In this document: in pieces, positions 1 through 11,278 of the stretch | Position numbering within the stretch: position 1 is the stretch's first letter | How the letters are laid out: the number at the start of each line of letters is the position of its first letter | NCBI RefSeq assembly: GCF_040712315.1 | Contig: NC_134016.1 | Location: 4,503,501 to 4,567,500 of the forward strand | Direction of reading: 5' to 3' | DNA from: Castanea sativa | Taxonomy: Eukaryota > Streptophyta > Magnoliopsida > Fagales > Fagaceae | DNA length: 64,000 nucleotides | Notes under the pieces: generated by a model | Database searches by the model: none | Told to the model about the DNA's origin: nothing | The model's input: only the letters and a program-made list of their open reading frames with translations | Made by a program: the position numbers and the translations under genes

Positions 1-1098
1 TTATTTAGGTTTGGTGGCAAAAAAGTGATAGACTCTGATGGAAGGGTCACACCTTGGAATACTTGATGGAGTAAATTGTAAATTTTAAAAATTGATGACT
101 AATTTAGATATAATCTCAAAATTGAAGGAAGTAAAGTTATCCTCTTTTTTTTCTTTTCTTTTTTCCTTTCCTTTTTTTAAGAGACGGTAAGGTATATTTT
201 AGCTTAGAAAAAGGAAAACAAATGCTTATAGACCCCCTCAATTGAGCCGAAAGTCTCTCTCCCTCTCATGCGGTTCAGCCCTTAGAAATTTGGTGGTCTA
301 AAGTTCACATGAGATGCACACGTATTATGTTTGTATTTAAACGAGAGACTAAAAGAGGTTAAAATTTGACAGTTGTGTAAAGTTCAAGAAGTAAATTGGT
401 TAAAAAAAAAGTTCAGGAGATGCCATGACCACTACCTTTAAGTTCAAGAGGTGTATGAACATTTTTCCCTTTGAGATATTACAAAGCATAAATTGGAAAA
501 TCTCACTTGAAGATTTACTAGTAAAAGTGAAATGAATAAATAATATGGTAAAATTTAGACACAATATTTTAAGTATAGTACATTAGCTTCATCGGTTCTA
601 TTCAAATACATAATTGCATTAAATTTAATTATTTTTGAAAATGATAGTATGTACTTTATTGGTCATCGTAACCAAGTATTTGAATCTAATTGTGAACCTA
701 ACAACCCTCCAAAAAAAAGGAAAAAAAAATTTTTGAGAACCTAATACTCCACATATAAGAGGTACAAGATGTTCGTTGGAAAATATTGTTCCATCAATGT
801 TTTTACTATTTATCTGAATAAACCTAATATTGGGCTACCTGAATGCAATGAGTTTTCCAAAATAAATAATGGAACTTTTTAAAGTTTTATAATTAACTTT
901 TTAAAGTCAAATATAATTGTATAAAAAGATATAGTTGACAATGACGTACTAACAATGAACACACTAGAAATATAGTTGACAATGACATACCGTGTAGATT
1001 GTAGGCTAGCCGGCACTACACTTTCAATATGGGAGACTTTATTTTGCAAGGATAGACTAGCCAGTACTAGTCTAAAACGCCAAATTTTCAACTCATCC
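1..1098. repeat. Distal 5' part of duplicated SAD segment, copy A
   Basis: No gene is visible. The stretch is paralogous along its length to 17641-18757: both share the GTTTGGTGGCAAAAA start, the wording around 541-700 (against 18160-18340) and the TTCGTTGGAAAA block at 770 (against 18378). It is therefore the outer part of the segmental duplication that made the two SAD genes. It stops where the long-inverted-repeat element begins near 1099. Within it are only AT-rich DNA and short homopolymer tracts. Confidence 0.75.
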
Positions 1099-2010
1099 GA
1101 AAAATGGCCAAATACTACGTTTTGACAAAATTTGTGGCAAATTAATACTGTTTCAGAAATATTTAACAATTTACCACTTTTTTAGTACTCAAGTTTTACA
1201 AAATTGAGTTCTAAATAGTACTCAAGTTTAGTGAACTCGAGTTCCTAGGTGAGTTGCCAGTATGGCACTGCTGACCTAGAATTCAGAGAAATAAAAAAAT
1301 AATGTGGTACTCAATATTACGAAAACAAGCACTTCTTTATAGTACTCGAGCTTAAGAAAGTGGAGTACCTTGTTTTTTGTTTTTTGTTTTTTTTTTTTCT
1401 AATTTTTGTTTCGTACAAAACTTTTACTTATTTCATCTTCAATGGTTGTGTCCACCAAACTAAGTACAATGTCTGGACTTGAAAAAGTTCATGTGCAAGT
1501 AACTAGAGTTGCAATCAGCTAAGCACAAAGTAGTCTGGCAGTAGCTATTCACTAAAGGTGCCCATGAGATATTAGGAAGTCAGTAAGATGCACAATGGCC
1601 CTTACCCTAGATAACACCTAAACAAATGACTAGGTGGCAGAGGTCTCATTGAGTATATATACTATTGTAAAAGTGCTTCATCGTTTCCTTCTTTTCTTTC
1701 TTTCACACGCTTGACATCAAATCACAATAAATGCTACTCACTTGCCTTGACTTTGTTTTAGCCACTTTCTTTTTCCTTCAACTCTCCCTCGAGTAGCCTT
1801 AGGGTCCGTTTGTTTGAGGTGAAAATAGAGAGGATGAAAAATAAAGAGAGGAAAATATGGTGGAAAATACTGTTTTTCACTATTCGGTTGGGGAAGAAAA
1901 ATAGGAAGGAGAGAAAACTCGGGATAAAGTTTTTTCTCCGGACCTACATTTTTTTTTTCCTCCCAAATTGGGAGGAAAATCTGGGGAGAAACAAAAATGC
2001 CCTCTTCCCA

Positions 2011-2040
<30 letters not shown>

Positions 2041-2048
<8 letters not shown>

Positions 2049-2151
2049 GTGACCTGATCTATTTGTTTTCAATGTTCTCTTCTCTCTATCTCTCTCTCTC
2101 TCTCCCTCTCTCTCTTTTCAACGTGACCTGATCTATTTTTTTTTCAACGTT

Positions 2152-2199
<48 letters not shown>

Positions 2200-2200
2200 T
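2041..2200. repeat. Poly-T and (CT)n tracts, with a local duplication
   Basis: A poly-T run (about 2011-2044) is followed by two (CT)n stretches (about 2084-2117 and 2154-2195). The word ACGTGACCTGATCTATTT/AATGTGACCTGATCTATTT occurs on both sides of the first CT run, so this is a short imperfect tandem duplication. It lies between the left end of the TTA element and the first coding remnant of the CACTA transposase gene. Confidence 0.7.
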
Positions 2201-2226
2201 TTTTTTTATTTTTTTTATTTTTCAAT

Positions 2227-5200
2227 GTGACTGGTGATGACTACAAAATCCAGTTGCCATTAAATGCTGAAGGCCAACCGATTGACCGGGACGGGTCTTT
2301 GTTCAAACGGTGGTTGGGGTCGTTTTGCGAGAATGGCCTACTATGCCCGCTTACGCCTGCTGGGTGGCCAAGCGTTGCTGAAAAGCATAAATGGGATTGT
2401 TGGGTGGAAATTGAGGTAGTATGAAAATAAAGTATAAGTTACTACATTTACAACTGTTGTCCTAAGTAAATTCCCTTATTCAACCGCTGTTCTAATTAAG
2501 TTACTACATGTTGGTAACTCCACTTTTGCATTTCAGAAACGATATATAATTGATCCCACCATTGTCGCACCACCCAATCAAAAGGCATGGGCAATGCATC
2601 AGCTAGGCCAAATTCGGAGAAATCATAGGACGAAGTTAAAGAAGAAAGTCAAAAAAAGCGGCATGACACGTGAACAGGTTGCCGCTACAGTACCGGATCA
2701 AGTTATCCCAGTGCAATGGAGGGAGATGGTTGAGTATTGGTTCAATGACAAAACAGAGGTACTGACTTTCTTCATTGGTCTCATCTTCGTGGTAATTTAG
2801 TCAAGATATGTTTTGTTTTGTTTTTTTAGTATTGATGGTAATGTGATTGCAGACAACAAGTGGAAAAAACACGGCTAGTCGAGGTAAACAGGAGGAAATA
2901 GCCAGGTCTGGGGCCAAAAGTTTTGCACAAATTTCTGATGAAATGGTAGGCTAAAGTTTCTGATTTCCTTTGTCCAAATGACCTTTTCGCATCCTTTCTC
3001 TTCTCTTATTTTACTCTTTAGTTTTCTATATACTATTTCCTTGATGTGTGTGTGGGTGTGTGGCTTATGTGATGTAATTATATAAAGGAAAATCTGATAT
3101 AGCATGAAAGGACCACATGCGTTCTTCCCTTCAGGATTAAGTTTAAAAAATCACTACAATGAGTTTGGGACAAATCATTTTGCAATCCCAACCATTTTAA
3201 CCATTGCATCCTGTAGAAAATAAGACTTTTTTGCTAAAGTTACAGGTTATTCAAATATATATTGTGAGTCATGTCTAAAGGCAGGGGTTAAGAGCCGTAT
3301 ATGTACATAGGAGGCTAAGGTTTGGGAAAGCTAGGGACATAGCTAATCCTAAATTTGTTAAATTTGAGGAGAATCCTGAGTGTTCATCCAAATGACATAG
3401 AAGTCAGTAATCCAAGCCAGACATGATTTTGGTTGGTAGAACTATAAGTTAAGAGGACAATGTCCCTCCATTCAAATTGCATTGCTGTATTTCTTTTTCT
3501 TCCAAGTAGTTTAGGTGCAAAACCATAGTGAGTAGTAGATTATGATATCATTTTGCGTTTTGCAGTGAGTTGAAGGACAGAAGTCAATCTATTCATCATG
3601 TCATTAGCCACATAAGCAAAAAATGGATGGAAAATTAATGGAAAGACTAAATTGTTCCCTTTTAAATATATATATTTTGGAGAAGTCCCTTTTAAATAGT
3701 TGAGGGACTAAAATCGAACTTATCATATATTTCAAAAATCATAAGTATAATTTACCCAAAAAAATTTTTGGTTACTTATAAGTAATTTTCTCTCTATGGG
3801 ACTTCACGAGTTGGAGTGTTAACATAGGATTAAAGTTCTTACTACCCATCAGATTATTGTTTAGATTGTAAGTTCTCTGTAGGCCTTGGTGTGATCTCAA
3901 GTTCTCTTCACCCACCCAATTAAACTTATACACATTTGATTAGTGTTTCAAATGAAGAGCAAAAAGTAATACCTACAATTCTCTCTCTCTCTGCACATAT
4001 AGGCATTCCCACACATAAACTTAGAATTTGTGAACGCCTATTTATGGTTTTAACCTCATTTCATATGCTTTAGGAATAAGGATAAGTTAGTGAAAATCTA
4101 TAATATAGCTTAGAATTTGCATTTAACATAGTAAGAGTGCATTACAAAACATAAGATAGAACATGTAAAATGAATATAGCTCATGTAAAATGAATATAGC
4201 TCAGACCTGAAATCTTTTTAAGGCAACTATAAGAATATTTGGAGCAGACCTCTACAGAAAGACGCTTCCAAGCCTTAACATAGTCATTGCAGCTGTAAAC
4301 AGCAAAAATAGGCTCTTTCTAACATGAGATCAAATGCTGACACGGAAAACACATAATTTAGAACCAAAACATCAGTAAATTAAACTTAAAAGATCACAAC
4401 AAACTAAACCACCATATGCAAGAAACTCTCCATAAATATAATAGATTGTACATAAAACTTGAATGAACAAGACTTTCTTGAATGCAACACAAATTTGTGA
4501 GAAACATAGAGGTAAAAAATATAAATAAAGATGCCAAAAGGCATTTCTTCATACTAGAAGCATAAAAAAATAAGGGACCGTAAATTTCCCGCACTCCCAT
4601 TCTTTTGTAGCTTGTTCATCAAAATTTTCCAAAACAGCCAAATTAGGCATATCTCAACCATAACCATACCCAAAAAAATACAAATTTGGATTATCCTCTT
4701 TAAAAGGAAGGCCAAAAAAACAATTCAAAAAAATTATGCTTCAAACTATTCTACAAGTCTTCTTCTTTCTTTCATTTTTTTTTTCTTTTTTGGCTAGGTA
4801 AAAAGAAATGAAATTCACTAGAACACATATATCACAGCTGATACCCAGTATGCAGAATTATAGTTCTTTTCTTTTCTTTCTAAATTTTTTAATTGAACCT
4901 GATGGAAAAATAGAAAATCTGAAAATCGAAATGTGATTTGAAAAGAATTCATTAACCTCTATCGCTGCATAACTATAGCTATATTGTAAGCCAACTGTAA
5001 GTGTTTTGAAAGTATTTAAAGAATTTCAACATGTAGGTGAAAGCTAAAGGGGCGCCCGTTGAGCGTGCAGATGTATATCAACAAGTATACCGCACCAAAG
5101 ATGGGGTTGCTGTTAGTAGCCATGTACAAGAGAACATGGTAAGCACAACTTGATCGAATGGAATTGTAGTGTATGTTGTGTTTGTATTGTTTATGGTGTG

Positions 5201-6260
5201 TAATATGTTGTTTGGTTCTTGTGGGAAAACAGGATAGGATGGCAGCACTGTTGAATGAACAGGGCATGCGACTAGAAGGAGAGGTTAGTAGTGGAATCCT
5301 CTGGTCGAGAGACGATGCGTATGCTCGGGTGATGGATCGTCCTGAGCGCCCCGGACGTGTACGCGGGGTAGGTTTTGGAATCACCCCATCAGGAAGAAGT
5401 GCCACCAACAATTCACTGTTTACCTCTAATCCGTCGTCAACCAGAACAACGCAAAGGATTTCAGGGTTGGAGACGAGTCATGAAGAGCTTAGGGAGCGAC
5501 TAGCTCAATCAGAGGCAAGGCATAGGGAGGACCTGGCTCAATCTGAGGCGAGGCATAGGTAAGAACTAGCTCAATCTGAGGCAAGACACAAACAAAAACT
5601 GGACGAATTGAGGAATTCGATGAGAGAGATGTTCAACCAATTTAACGCATTTAGCCTAGTTATCCGTGAATTATATTCTTCTCAGGTAGCAAACAAATGT
5701 TATTTAACGAAACACTACTTTTAACAATGCATTGTTATGTGATATTAATACAATGCCTTTAATATATATGTAGAGTGGCAATGTTTGATGGGAATGCAAC
5801 TGTGCATCCGAAGGTAAAACAAAATTTCTTTAAAAATTTCCCTAAAAACAGTACTCTTGTTAACGAATGGTAAATTAACTACACAACTTACTACACTACT
5901 CTTGCTTATAACTTAGTTGAACTACAGCTAGCCTTCCTCTTATGTTACTAAGTTGATGAAAACAACATAATTGATATGGGGCAGAGATTGATTCGTAGTA
6001 CTATATTTTCGTTGTATTGTGGCCCCAATTGTAATGAGCTCTCCCTATTTCTAAATAATCTTATATGCTTCCATTTTGGCATTTGATACAAATGTTTGAA
6101 TTTGAACTCATATTTAGAGTATTATGTATTGCAAGCAAAAATTTGGCAAGTTTAACTTGATAGTTGTGAATAATTTGTGCAGTTTTACCATGAAGTGGAC
6201 AAGAAAGCGTATGTCAAAATGGAGCCAAATGCCACTGAGGAAACTCTTCAGGCCTCACAA
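2227..6260 (+). pseudogene. Plant transposase, Ptta/En/Spm family (Transposase_24), broken
   Basis: Exons can be followed in one protein frame with good splice sites: about 2227-2415, 2537-2758, 2873-2945, 5037-5138 and 5233-5685; smaller pieces near 5774-5812 and from 6182 may be further exons. The product has the usual make-up of this family: an N-terminal part with FKRWLGSFCENG and KWDCWVEIE, a middle part with QVIPVQWREMVEYWF, then QVYRTKDG and a C-terminal coiled coil built from repeated LAQSEARHRE units. These proteins are coded by CACTA transposons, usually next to the main transposase. The third coiled-coil repeat has GAA changed to TAA at about 5561, a nonsense mutation, and no intact start is visible. 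The intron at 2946-5036 is AT-rich and I see no gene in it. The element is probably inactive. Confidence 0.75.
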
Positions 6261-6360
6261 CAAACGTTTTTTGTGAATAGACATGAACAAACGTTTGTAT
6301 ATATATATTTTTGTTAATACCCAGTTTGGCTATTTGTGATGTTGTTGGCTGTGGCTGTGG

Positions 6361-6680
6361 CTTTTTGTGATGTTGGGAACTGGTTTATTTTGGCACTTGT
6401 GTTGTGTTGGAAACTTGTGTTGTGTTGTAATTTTGGGAACTTGTTTATTTTGGATGGTTGTGTTGTGTTGGAAAGTTGCTGCTGTTGGATGGTTGTGTTG
6501 TGTTGGAACTTGTTTATTTTGGATGGTTGTGTTGTGTTGGAAAGTTGCTGTTGTTGGATGGTTGTGTTGTGTTGGAACTTGTTTATTTTGGATGGTTGTG
6601 TTGTGTTGGAACTTGTTTATTTTGGATGGTTGTGTTGGAACTTGTTTATTTTGGATGGTTGTGTTGTGTTGGAAACTTGT
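6361..6680. repeat. Minisatellite, about 36-bp units
   Basis: Units of the type TTGGATGGTTGTGTTGTG followed by TTGGAACTTGTTTATTT repeat about eight times, some with an AAAGTTGCTG variant. All three forward frames stay open across it only because the unit is a multiple of three without stops; this is not a protein gene. It lies just downstream of the last transposase exon remnant. Confidence 0.8.
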
Positions 6681-6764
6681 GATAGCAGGGAAAAATTATT
6701 CAGTTCTGATAACAGCGAAAAAACAGCCAAAACAGAGGGCAGGGAAAAAAAAGAAAAGAGAAGC

Positions 6765-7145
6765 TATAGCCGCGTTTTAAAAACGCAGCTATAGTTTCTA
6801 TGCAAGGTTGGCAAACGAACTGACAGAGGGCTATAGCCGCGTTTTTTATAAACGCGGCTATAGTCTGCAGCCTGTAACCGCGTTAATAACCGCGGCTCAA
6901 GCGGGTCTGTAACCGCGTTTTCCAAAAACGCGGCTATAGGTCGCTGACGATAGCCGCGTTTTTGAAAAACGCGGCTATAGACCTGATGCCTATAGTCGTG
7001 GTTCAAAAACGCGGCTTCAGGTCTGGTCTGTAGCCGCGTTTTTAAAAACGCGGCTCTAAAAAACGCGGCTATAGGATATAGTCGCGTTTTCGGGGTCTGT
7101 AGCCGCGTTTTTGAAACGCGGCTATAGGCCCTGTTTTTTGTAGTG
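6765..7145. repeat. CACTA subterminal palindrome array and 3' terminus
   Basis: About ten copies of the half-site TATAGCCGCGTTTTT and its complement AAAACGCGGCTATAG are stacked head to head over 370 bp, ending in TTTTTTGTAGTG at about 7134-7145. That end is the complement of CACTACAAAAAA, the usual CACTA terminus. Dense subterminal repeats bound by the element's own protein are typical of En/Spm elements. No matching 5' CACTACAAAAAA end was found upstream, so the left end seems lost. Confidence 0.75.
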
Positions 7146-8041
7146 TAATTTTGTAACCACCTTTTTACTGGTTACAAAATCATTTTCCCAATTAAATTTA
7201 TATGTACACTATTATAATTTTTACATTATAATAATAAAAATAATAATAATAATTTATATATATGATGTGATAAATTTTATATTATGTAATGAGTACGAAT
7301 AAATCTATTTCTTATATATTATGTAACAATGGTATAATAGTCAATTTATATAAATTACATTTTCCATTCTTCCCTCTTTCTCTCCAACCAAATAAAAGAG
7401 TTTTCCACCCTCCCATTTTTTCACCCCTCCAACCAAACACACGAGGGAAAACTAAATATTTTTCATCCTCCTACTTTTCCACTCCTCCTACCGAACGGAC
7501 CTTTAATGCATCAGACCCTTTCTTTTCTTCTTTTTCTCCTCACCGTGTCCAACACACCTAAGTCACTGGCTCACTGCCCAAGAAGAAAATAGGCTGACTT
7601 TTATGGCTTGTCCACCCACCTCTTTAATGAGGTGTTTTATCAAGTGTGGGTTGGACCCACGGTGTTATGATGCACCCAACATGGTGGACACAACAATCAG
7701 AAGCAGTTGTAGATGAAATAAGTAAAAGTTTTGTATGAAACAAAAAGTAAAAAAAAAAAAAAAAAAAAAAGGTACTCGACTTTCTTAATTTCTAGTACTA
7801 TAAAGAAATACTTGATTTTCACAATTTCGAATACCACATTATTTTTTTAATTCCTCGAATTCTAGGTTGATAGTACTATGCTGATGACTCACCTAGGAAC
7901 TCGAGTTCACTGAACTTGAGTACTATTTAGAACTTGATTTTGTGAAATTTAAGTACTAAAAAAGTGGTACATTACTAAATATTTTCGAAATAGTGCTAAT
8001 TTACTACAAATTTTGTCAAAACTTGATATTTGACTATTTTC

Positions 8042-9169
8042 ATCTAGAGAGTTGCACCTATACAATGCTACATGTTTTTTAAATCAATAACTTCTAATAA
8101 ATCCAAGAGATAAAAAGTAAACCAGTGGTTATGCCATCATCCTTCTAAATATCACTGATGTAATTCCATAAAGTCATTAAACTCCCTTAAAAGAAAGAAA
8201 AAAATAGGGCAATTGGTTGAATAGTACTTTTTACGGAAACTTTTAGGAGAATAACATGCAGTTGAAATTATTTAGTTATGTAAGCTCTTTTTAGAATTTG
8301 AGTTATCAAATTTGAGTTCCATAAATAATTAGGGTCTTTCTTCTATAAAGCTAATTTTTAACAACCACCGCTCCAAATTATCCTCGAAGTCATACAGCCA
8401 AGTAATAGTGTCTCTCACCTGCACTCATCCAATTTGGCCTTTATACAATCCAATAGATTTGTGAATAAGTCAACCTGAAAAAGAGAGAAATGAATTATAA
8501 ATTTAAAGAAAAAAAGTGACCAGGGAGAAAAAATTTTGGGATTTAATTCTTTCAAGAATTAAGATGGAAAGATACAGTGAAATTGTTTTTTATTATTATT
8601 ATAATTAGAGATATATATACTCTCTCTTGGCATATGAACATTAATTAGATTTTATTAAATAATTTGTCTGCTATTAATTGAGATTTTAATTTTGTTAGGA
8701 GTCTTTTGTTTGATTTTAATTTTGTCTCTTCACATGTTTTGGGACACTTGGTGACATTAAATTTTCTCTCTTTATGTTTTAATAATAATTGTGGGTTTTA
8801 ATTAGTTCAACTGATAAAATTTCTTATCATTGAATAATAAATTTACCATTTGATCCCCGCTTATATCAAAAACAAATTGACGTCTTACTCTGATGATAAA
8901 GAGTAACTATTAGAAGCATATGTCATTAGTTCAAAATATCTTTTAAAAAAAACATTTTAATACTAATTAAAAAAATACTTATGTGTTCTGGATAAAATAG
9001 GGTCCTTAATTTAATATTCTCTCCTCACATCTTATTAGACAATAACAAAGCATTTAATAGGCCAGCCACTTATTATTTTTTTGTAGGTGAAGCAACCTTA
9101 ATTAAAATATTGTAATAAATAAGTATAATATATTATATTAGTTAAAAGAGTGGGGCCTTCTTTCACATG
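8042..9169. other. SAD-A 5' flank, no gene
   Basis: AT-rich DNA without a convincing coding frame. The block at about 8090-8210 (ending CATTAAACTCCCTTAAAA) is repeated at 10940-11050 and in the SAD-C flank at 18800-18920, so the upstream region of SAD-A contains an internal duplication. The rest has no recognisable element. Confidence 0.6.
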
Positions 9170-9968
9170 ACCACCTTGACGGGCCTGACTTAGAAAAAAA
9201 AATTATTATTATATATAAATTTTAAAAAATTTATGACTTTTTTTTCTTTAAAAAAATTTGTAACCATCCTAAATTTTTTTGGGTCCAACATAATTACACT
9301 TTTGACAAAGTTTGGTAACAAACTTTGTTATAGATTAAAACTACAACTCTACTTAATATTTTTTTTATTAAATGTAAATTTTGACAACTCTATTCATCAA
9401 TCAAATGTTTAAATTTTAAGATTTTGTAGTATAAAATTATTCATAAAAAATAAGTTTATGAATCAAATAGTAAATAACATTCGATTGGCATGAAAATTGA
9501 CAAGTGTATTAAGAATATAAAAAAATATGAAATTCAACATTTAGATTTTCAAAACATGTAGTCATGTTAATTTGTGTAGTGAGAGATGTAGTCTTTAGGC
9601 TATTACTAAGTTTATAACCAAATTTTGATCTCCTTAACAATATATTAGGCCCTTACAAAATAATTAAAAAAAAACCCAAGAAAATTTTTGTTACACTAAA
9701 ATTTTAAAATAGATATAACTTGCAACAATTATAATAAGAATATCATGCAATGATTTTAAAATAATTTTTAAAAAAATCGTAGAAAAAAATTGTACAACTT
9801 TATGTATTTGAGTGTTTTATTATTATTATTTTTTTGTTTTTGTGAATATATGAAGTTATCTTTTTATTATATGTTGTATAATTTAAAATTTTTAATAGTA
9901 TTCTGAAAAAAGTCTCTAGAAGGCACCATTGTTTGTATATATTGCCCATATTGTTGAGTTGCCCCTGC
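9170..9968. repeat. Dispersed hAT-like remnant, copy 1
   Basis: The block is similar along its length to about 18942-19640 and 54290-54990. The shared core reads TTTGACAAAGTTTGGTAACA, then AAATAGTAAATAACATTCGA, then a poly-A-rich part, and the right end reads TTGAGTTGCCCCTG. A right end complementary to CAGGGGCAGCTC fits a hAT-type terminal repeat. No transposase frame is present. The paralogues differ by many small indels, so this is an old non-autonomous family. Confidence 0.5.
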
Positions 9969-11117
9969 TTCAAGGAGGCACCGACGGAGTGGTGTAGTAG
10001 GGAAAAGCGTGATTATAAGTATGGCCACATTGATAAGTACAGAGTGATGGCTAGATTTTTATTTTTATTTTTTTTTACATCGTTGGAAAATACATGCATC
10101 ACAAGCGCATATATAGCTTCATGAAATTAGTGTGGATCCTTTGGAGGTGGATGTTAGTTGGAAAACATTGTTCCATTAATGCTTTTGTCTGAATACACCT
10201 AAAATTGTGCTACCTGAAAGGAATGAGACATAATAAATATCTGGAACTTTATAAAGGAAGGGATGTAATTTATCATTCGAGCTATAACTTCATCTTTTAT
10301 GTTTATTTTAAATTACAAAAATTTTAATTGATGATATAATTATTGATCTTTAATCATCTATGAATTTTGTAAGCATAAAAAATATACGAAGATAATGTAA
10401 TTTAACGGTAAATTATCAAAATTTACATCTAATTAAAAAATATTGAGTGGTGTAATATTATTTAAAGTTTAACTAAATGTAACTTCAACCTAATTCATAT
10501 ATATAAAAAAATTTTAAAAGTAACACATCTCTACGAGAAATACTATGTCTATAACATATTGTGAAAATATTATGGATGTAACAATTCTTTGTTTCTATTG
10601 GGATGACATCCTAAAAATGCCTAATTTCTACATATACCATGTAGGTAGTAGACTAACTGGCACTACACTTATTAGTATGGAGGAAAATCCTAAAAGTATA
10701 ACAAATTTTACTACATAAAGCTTATAAATGTGGAAATCAATGCAATGGTGAGCTTCAATCACCTTCAAAATGAATATTTTTTAATTTTCTTTTTGTGATT
10801 AGTAACACATTATTTTTTTGAGGTGATTAGTAACACATTAGTTTGTAAGTTCAATATAATAAAATTTATAATATTTATAGTACTTCTCATATATATGTAC
10901 ATCTCTATATATAAAGTTACACATTTTTTAAATCATTAATTTCTAATAAATCGAAGGATTAAAAAAAACACTAGTGGTCGTGCCCTCATCCTTTTAAATA
11001 TGAGTGATGTAATTCCACTAAGTCATTAAACTCCCTTAAAAAAATTCTTAAAACTCTTTCCATTGCCCGCCACGTCTTCTGCTTCTTCTACCTTTTCCTC
11101 TCTCTCTCTCTCACTGA

Positions 11118-11121
<4 letters not shown>
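9969..11121. other. Proximal 5' region of SAD-A
   Basis: No gene. About 10140-10230 repeats the block at 750-850 (GTTGGAAAACATTGTTCC...GGGCTACCTGAA type wording), and about 10915-11050 repeats 8090-8210. The final 150 bases before the TA tract (CCGCCACGTCTTCTGCTTCT and a CT-rich run) align with the SAD-C leader at 19675-19715, so this is the conserved core promoter region. Confidence 0.6.

Positions 11122-11188
<67 letters not shown>
11122..11188. repeat. (TA)n microsatellite at the TATA-box position of SAD-A
   Basis: An uninterrupted 67-bp TA tract lies 90 bp upstream of the SAD-A start codon. The sequences on either side (GAATTC on the left, CCAAATTTCATAACAACTAAG on the right) align with the SAD-C promoter, where the same place holds only TATATATAT. 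The tract therefore replaces or greatly extends the TATA box. Confidence 0.9.
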
Positions 11189-11190
<2 letters not shown>

Positions 11191-11278
11191 CAAATTTCAT
11201 AACAACTAAGTACTAACAATTCCCTCTTTATCTCATTCCTTGGTGTTCTGGAGCTAAAAAAGAGGTTAAAAAGAAGAC

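Larger units (their letters stand above)
1802..7502. mobile_element. TTA-flanked element with GGTCCGTTYG ends (PIF/Harbinger-like)
   Basis: It begins GGGTCCGTTTG at 1802, right after TTA (1799-1801), and ends CGAACGGACCT at 7502, right before TTA (7503-7505). The inverted similarity continues inward: purine-rich GAGGATGAAAAAT on the left against the complement of ATTTTTCATCCTCC on the right. A 3-bp TTA duplication with G-rich ends beginning GGxxCxGTTTG is the PIF/Harbinger pattern. Nothing inside resembles a Harbinger transposase; the coding remnants inside belong to a CACTA element. The simplest reading is a small non-autonomous element that received a CACTA insertion. Confidence 0.6.
1099..8041. 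mobile_element. Long-terminal-inverted-repeat element (MULE-like), interrupted
   Basis: The arm at about 1099-1460 reappears as its reverse complement at about 7690-8041; shared blocks include TTTTGACAAAATTTG, GAACTCGAGTTCCTAGGTGAG and ACAAAACTTTTACTTATTTCATC. The paralogous segment near 18757 lacks the whole interval (CAACCCATC followed directly by TTTGTATATAGAGC), so it acts as an empty site. Arms of about 350 bp with no LTR structure suggest a Mutator-like or foldback element. A clean 9-bp target duplication cannot be read (only CATC is common to both edges), so the ends are uncertain by about 10 bp. The core was replaced or enlarged by later insertions. Confidence 0.65.

Noticed and set aside
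3150..3170. CACTACAATGAG as possible CACTA left end
   Set aside because: It lies inside the large transposase intron, downstream of the first exons, and lacks the poly-A continuation of the right end.
5016..5411. 131-codon minus-strand frame
   Set aside because: It lies opposite the transposase exons at 5037-5138 and 5233-5685 and has no recognisable content; it is a shadow frame.
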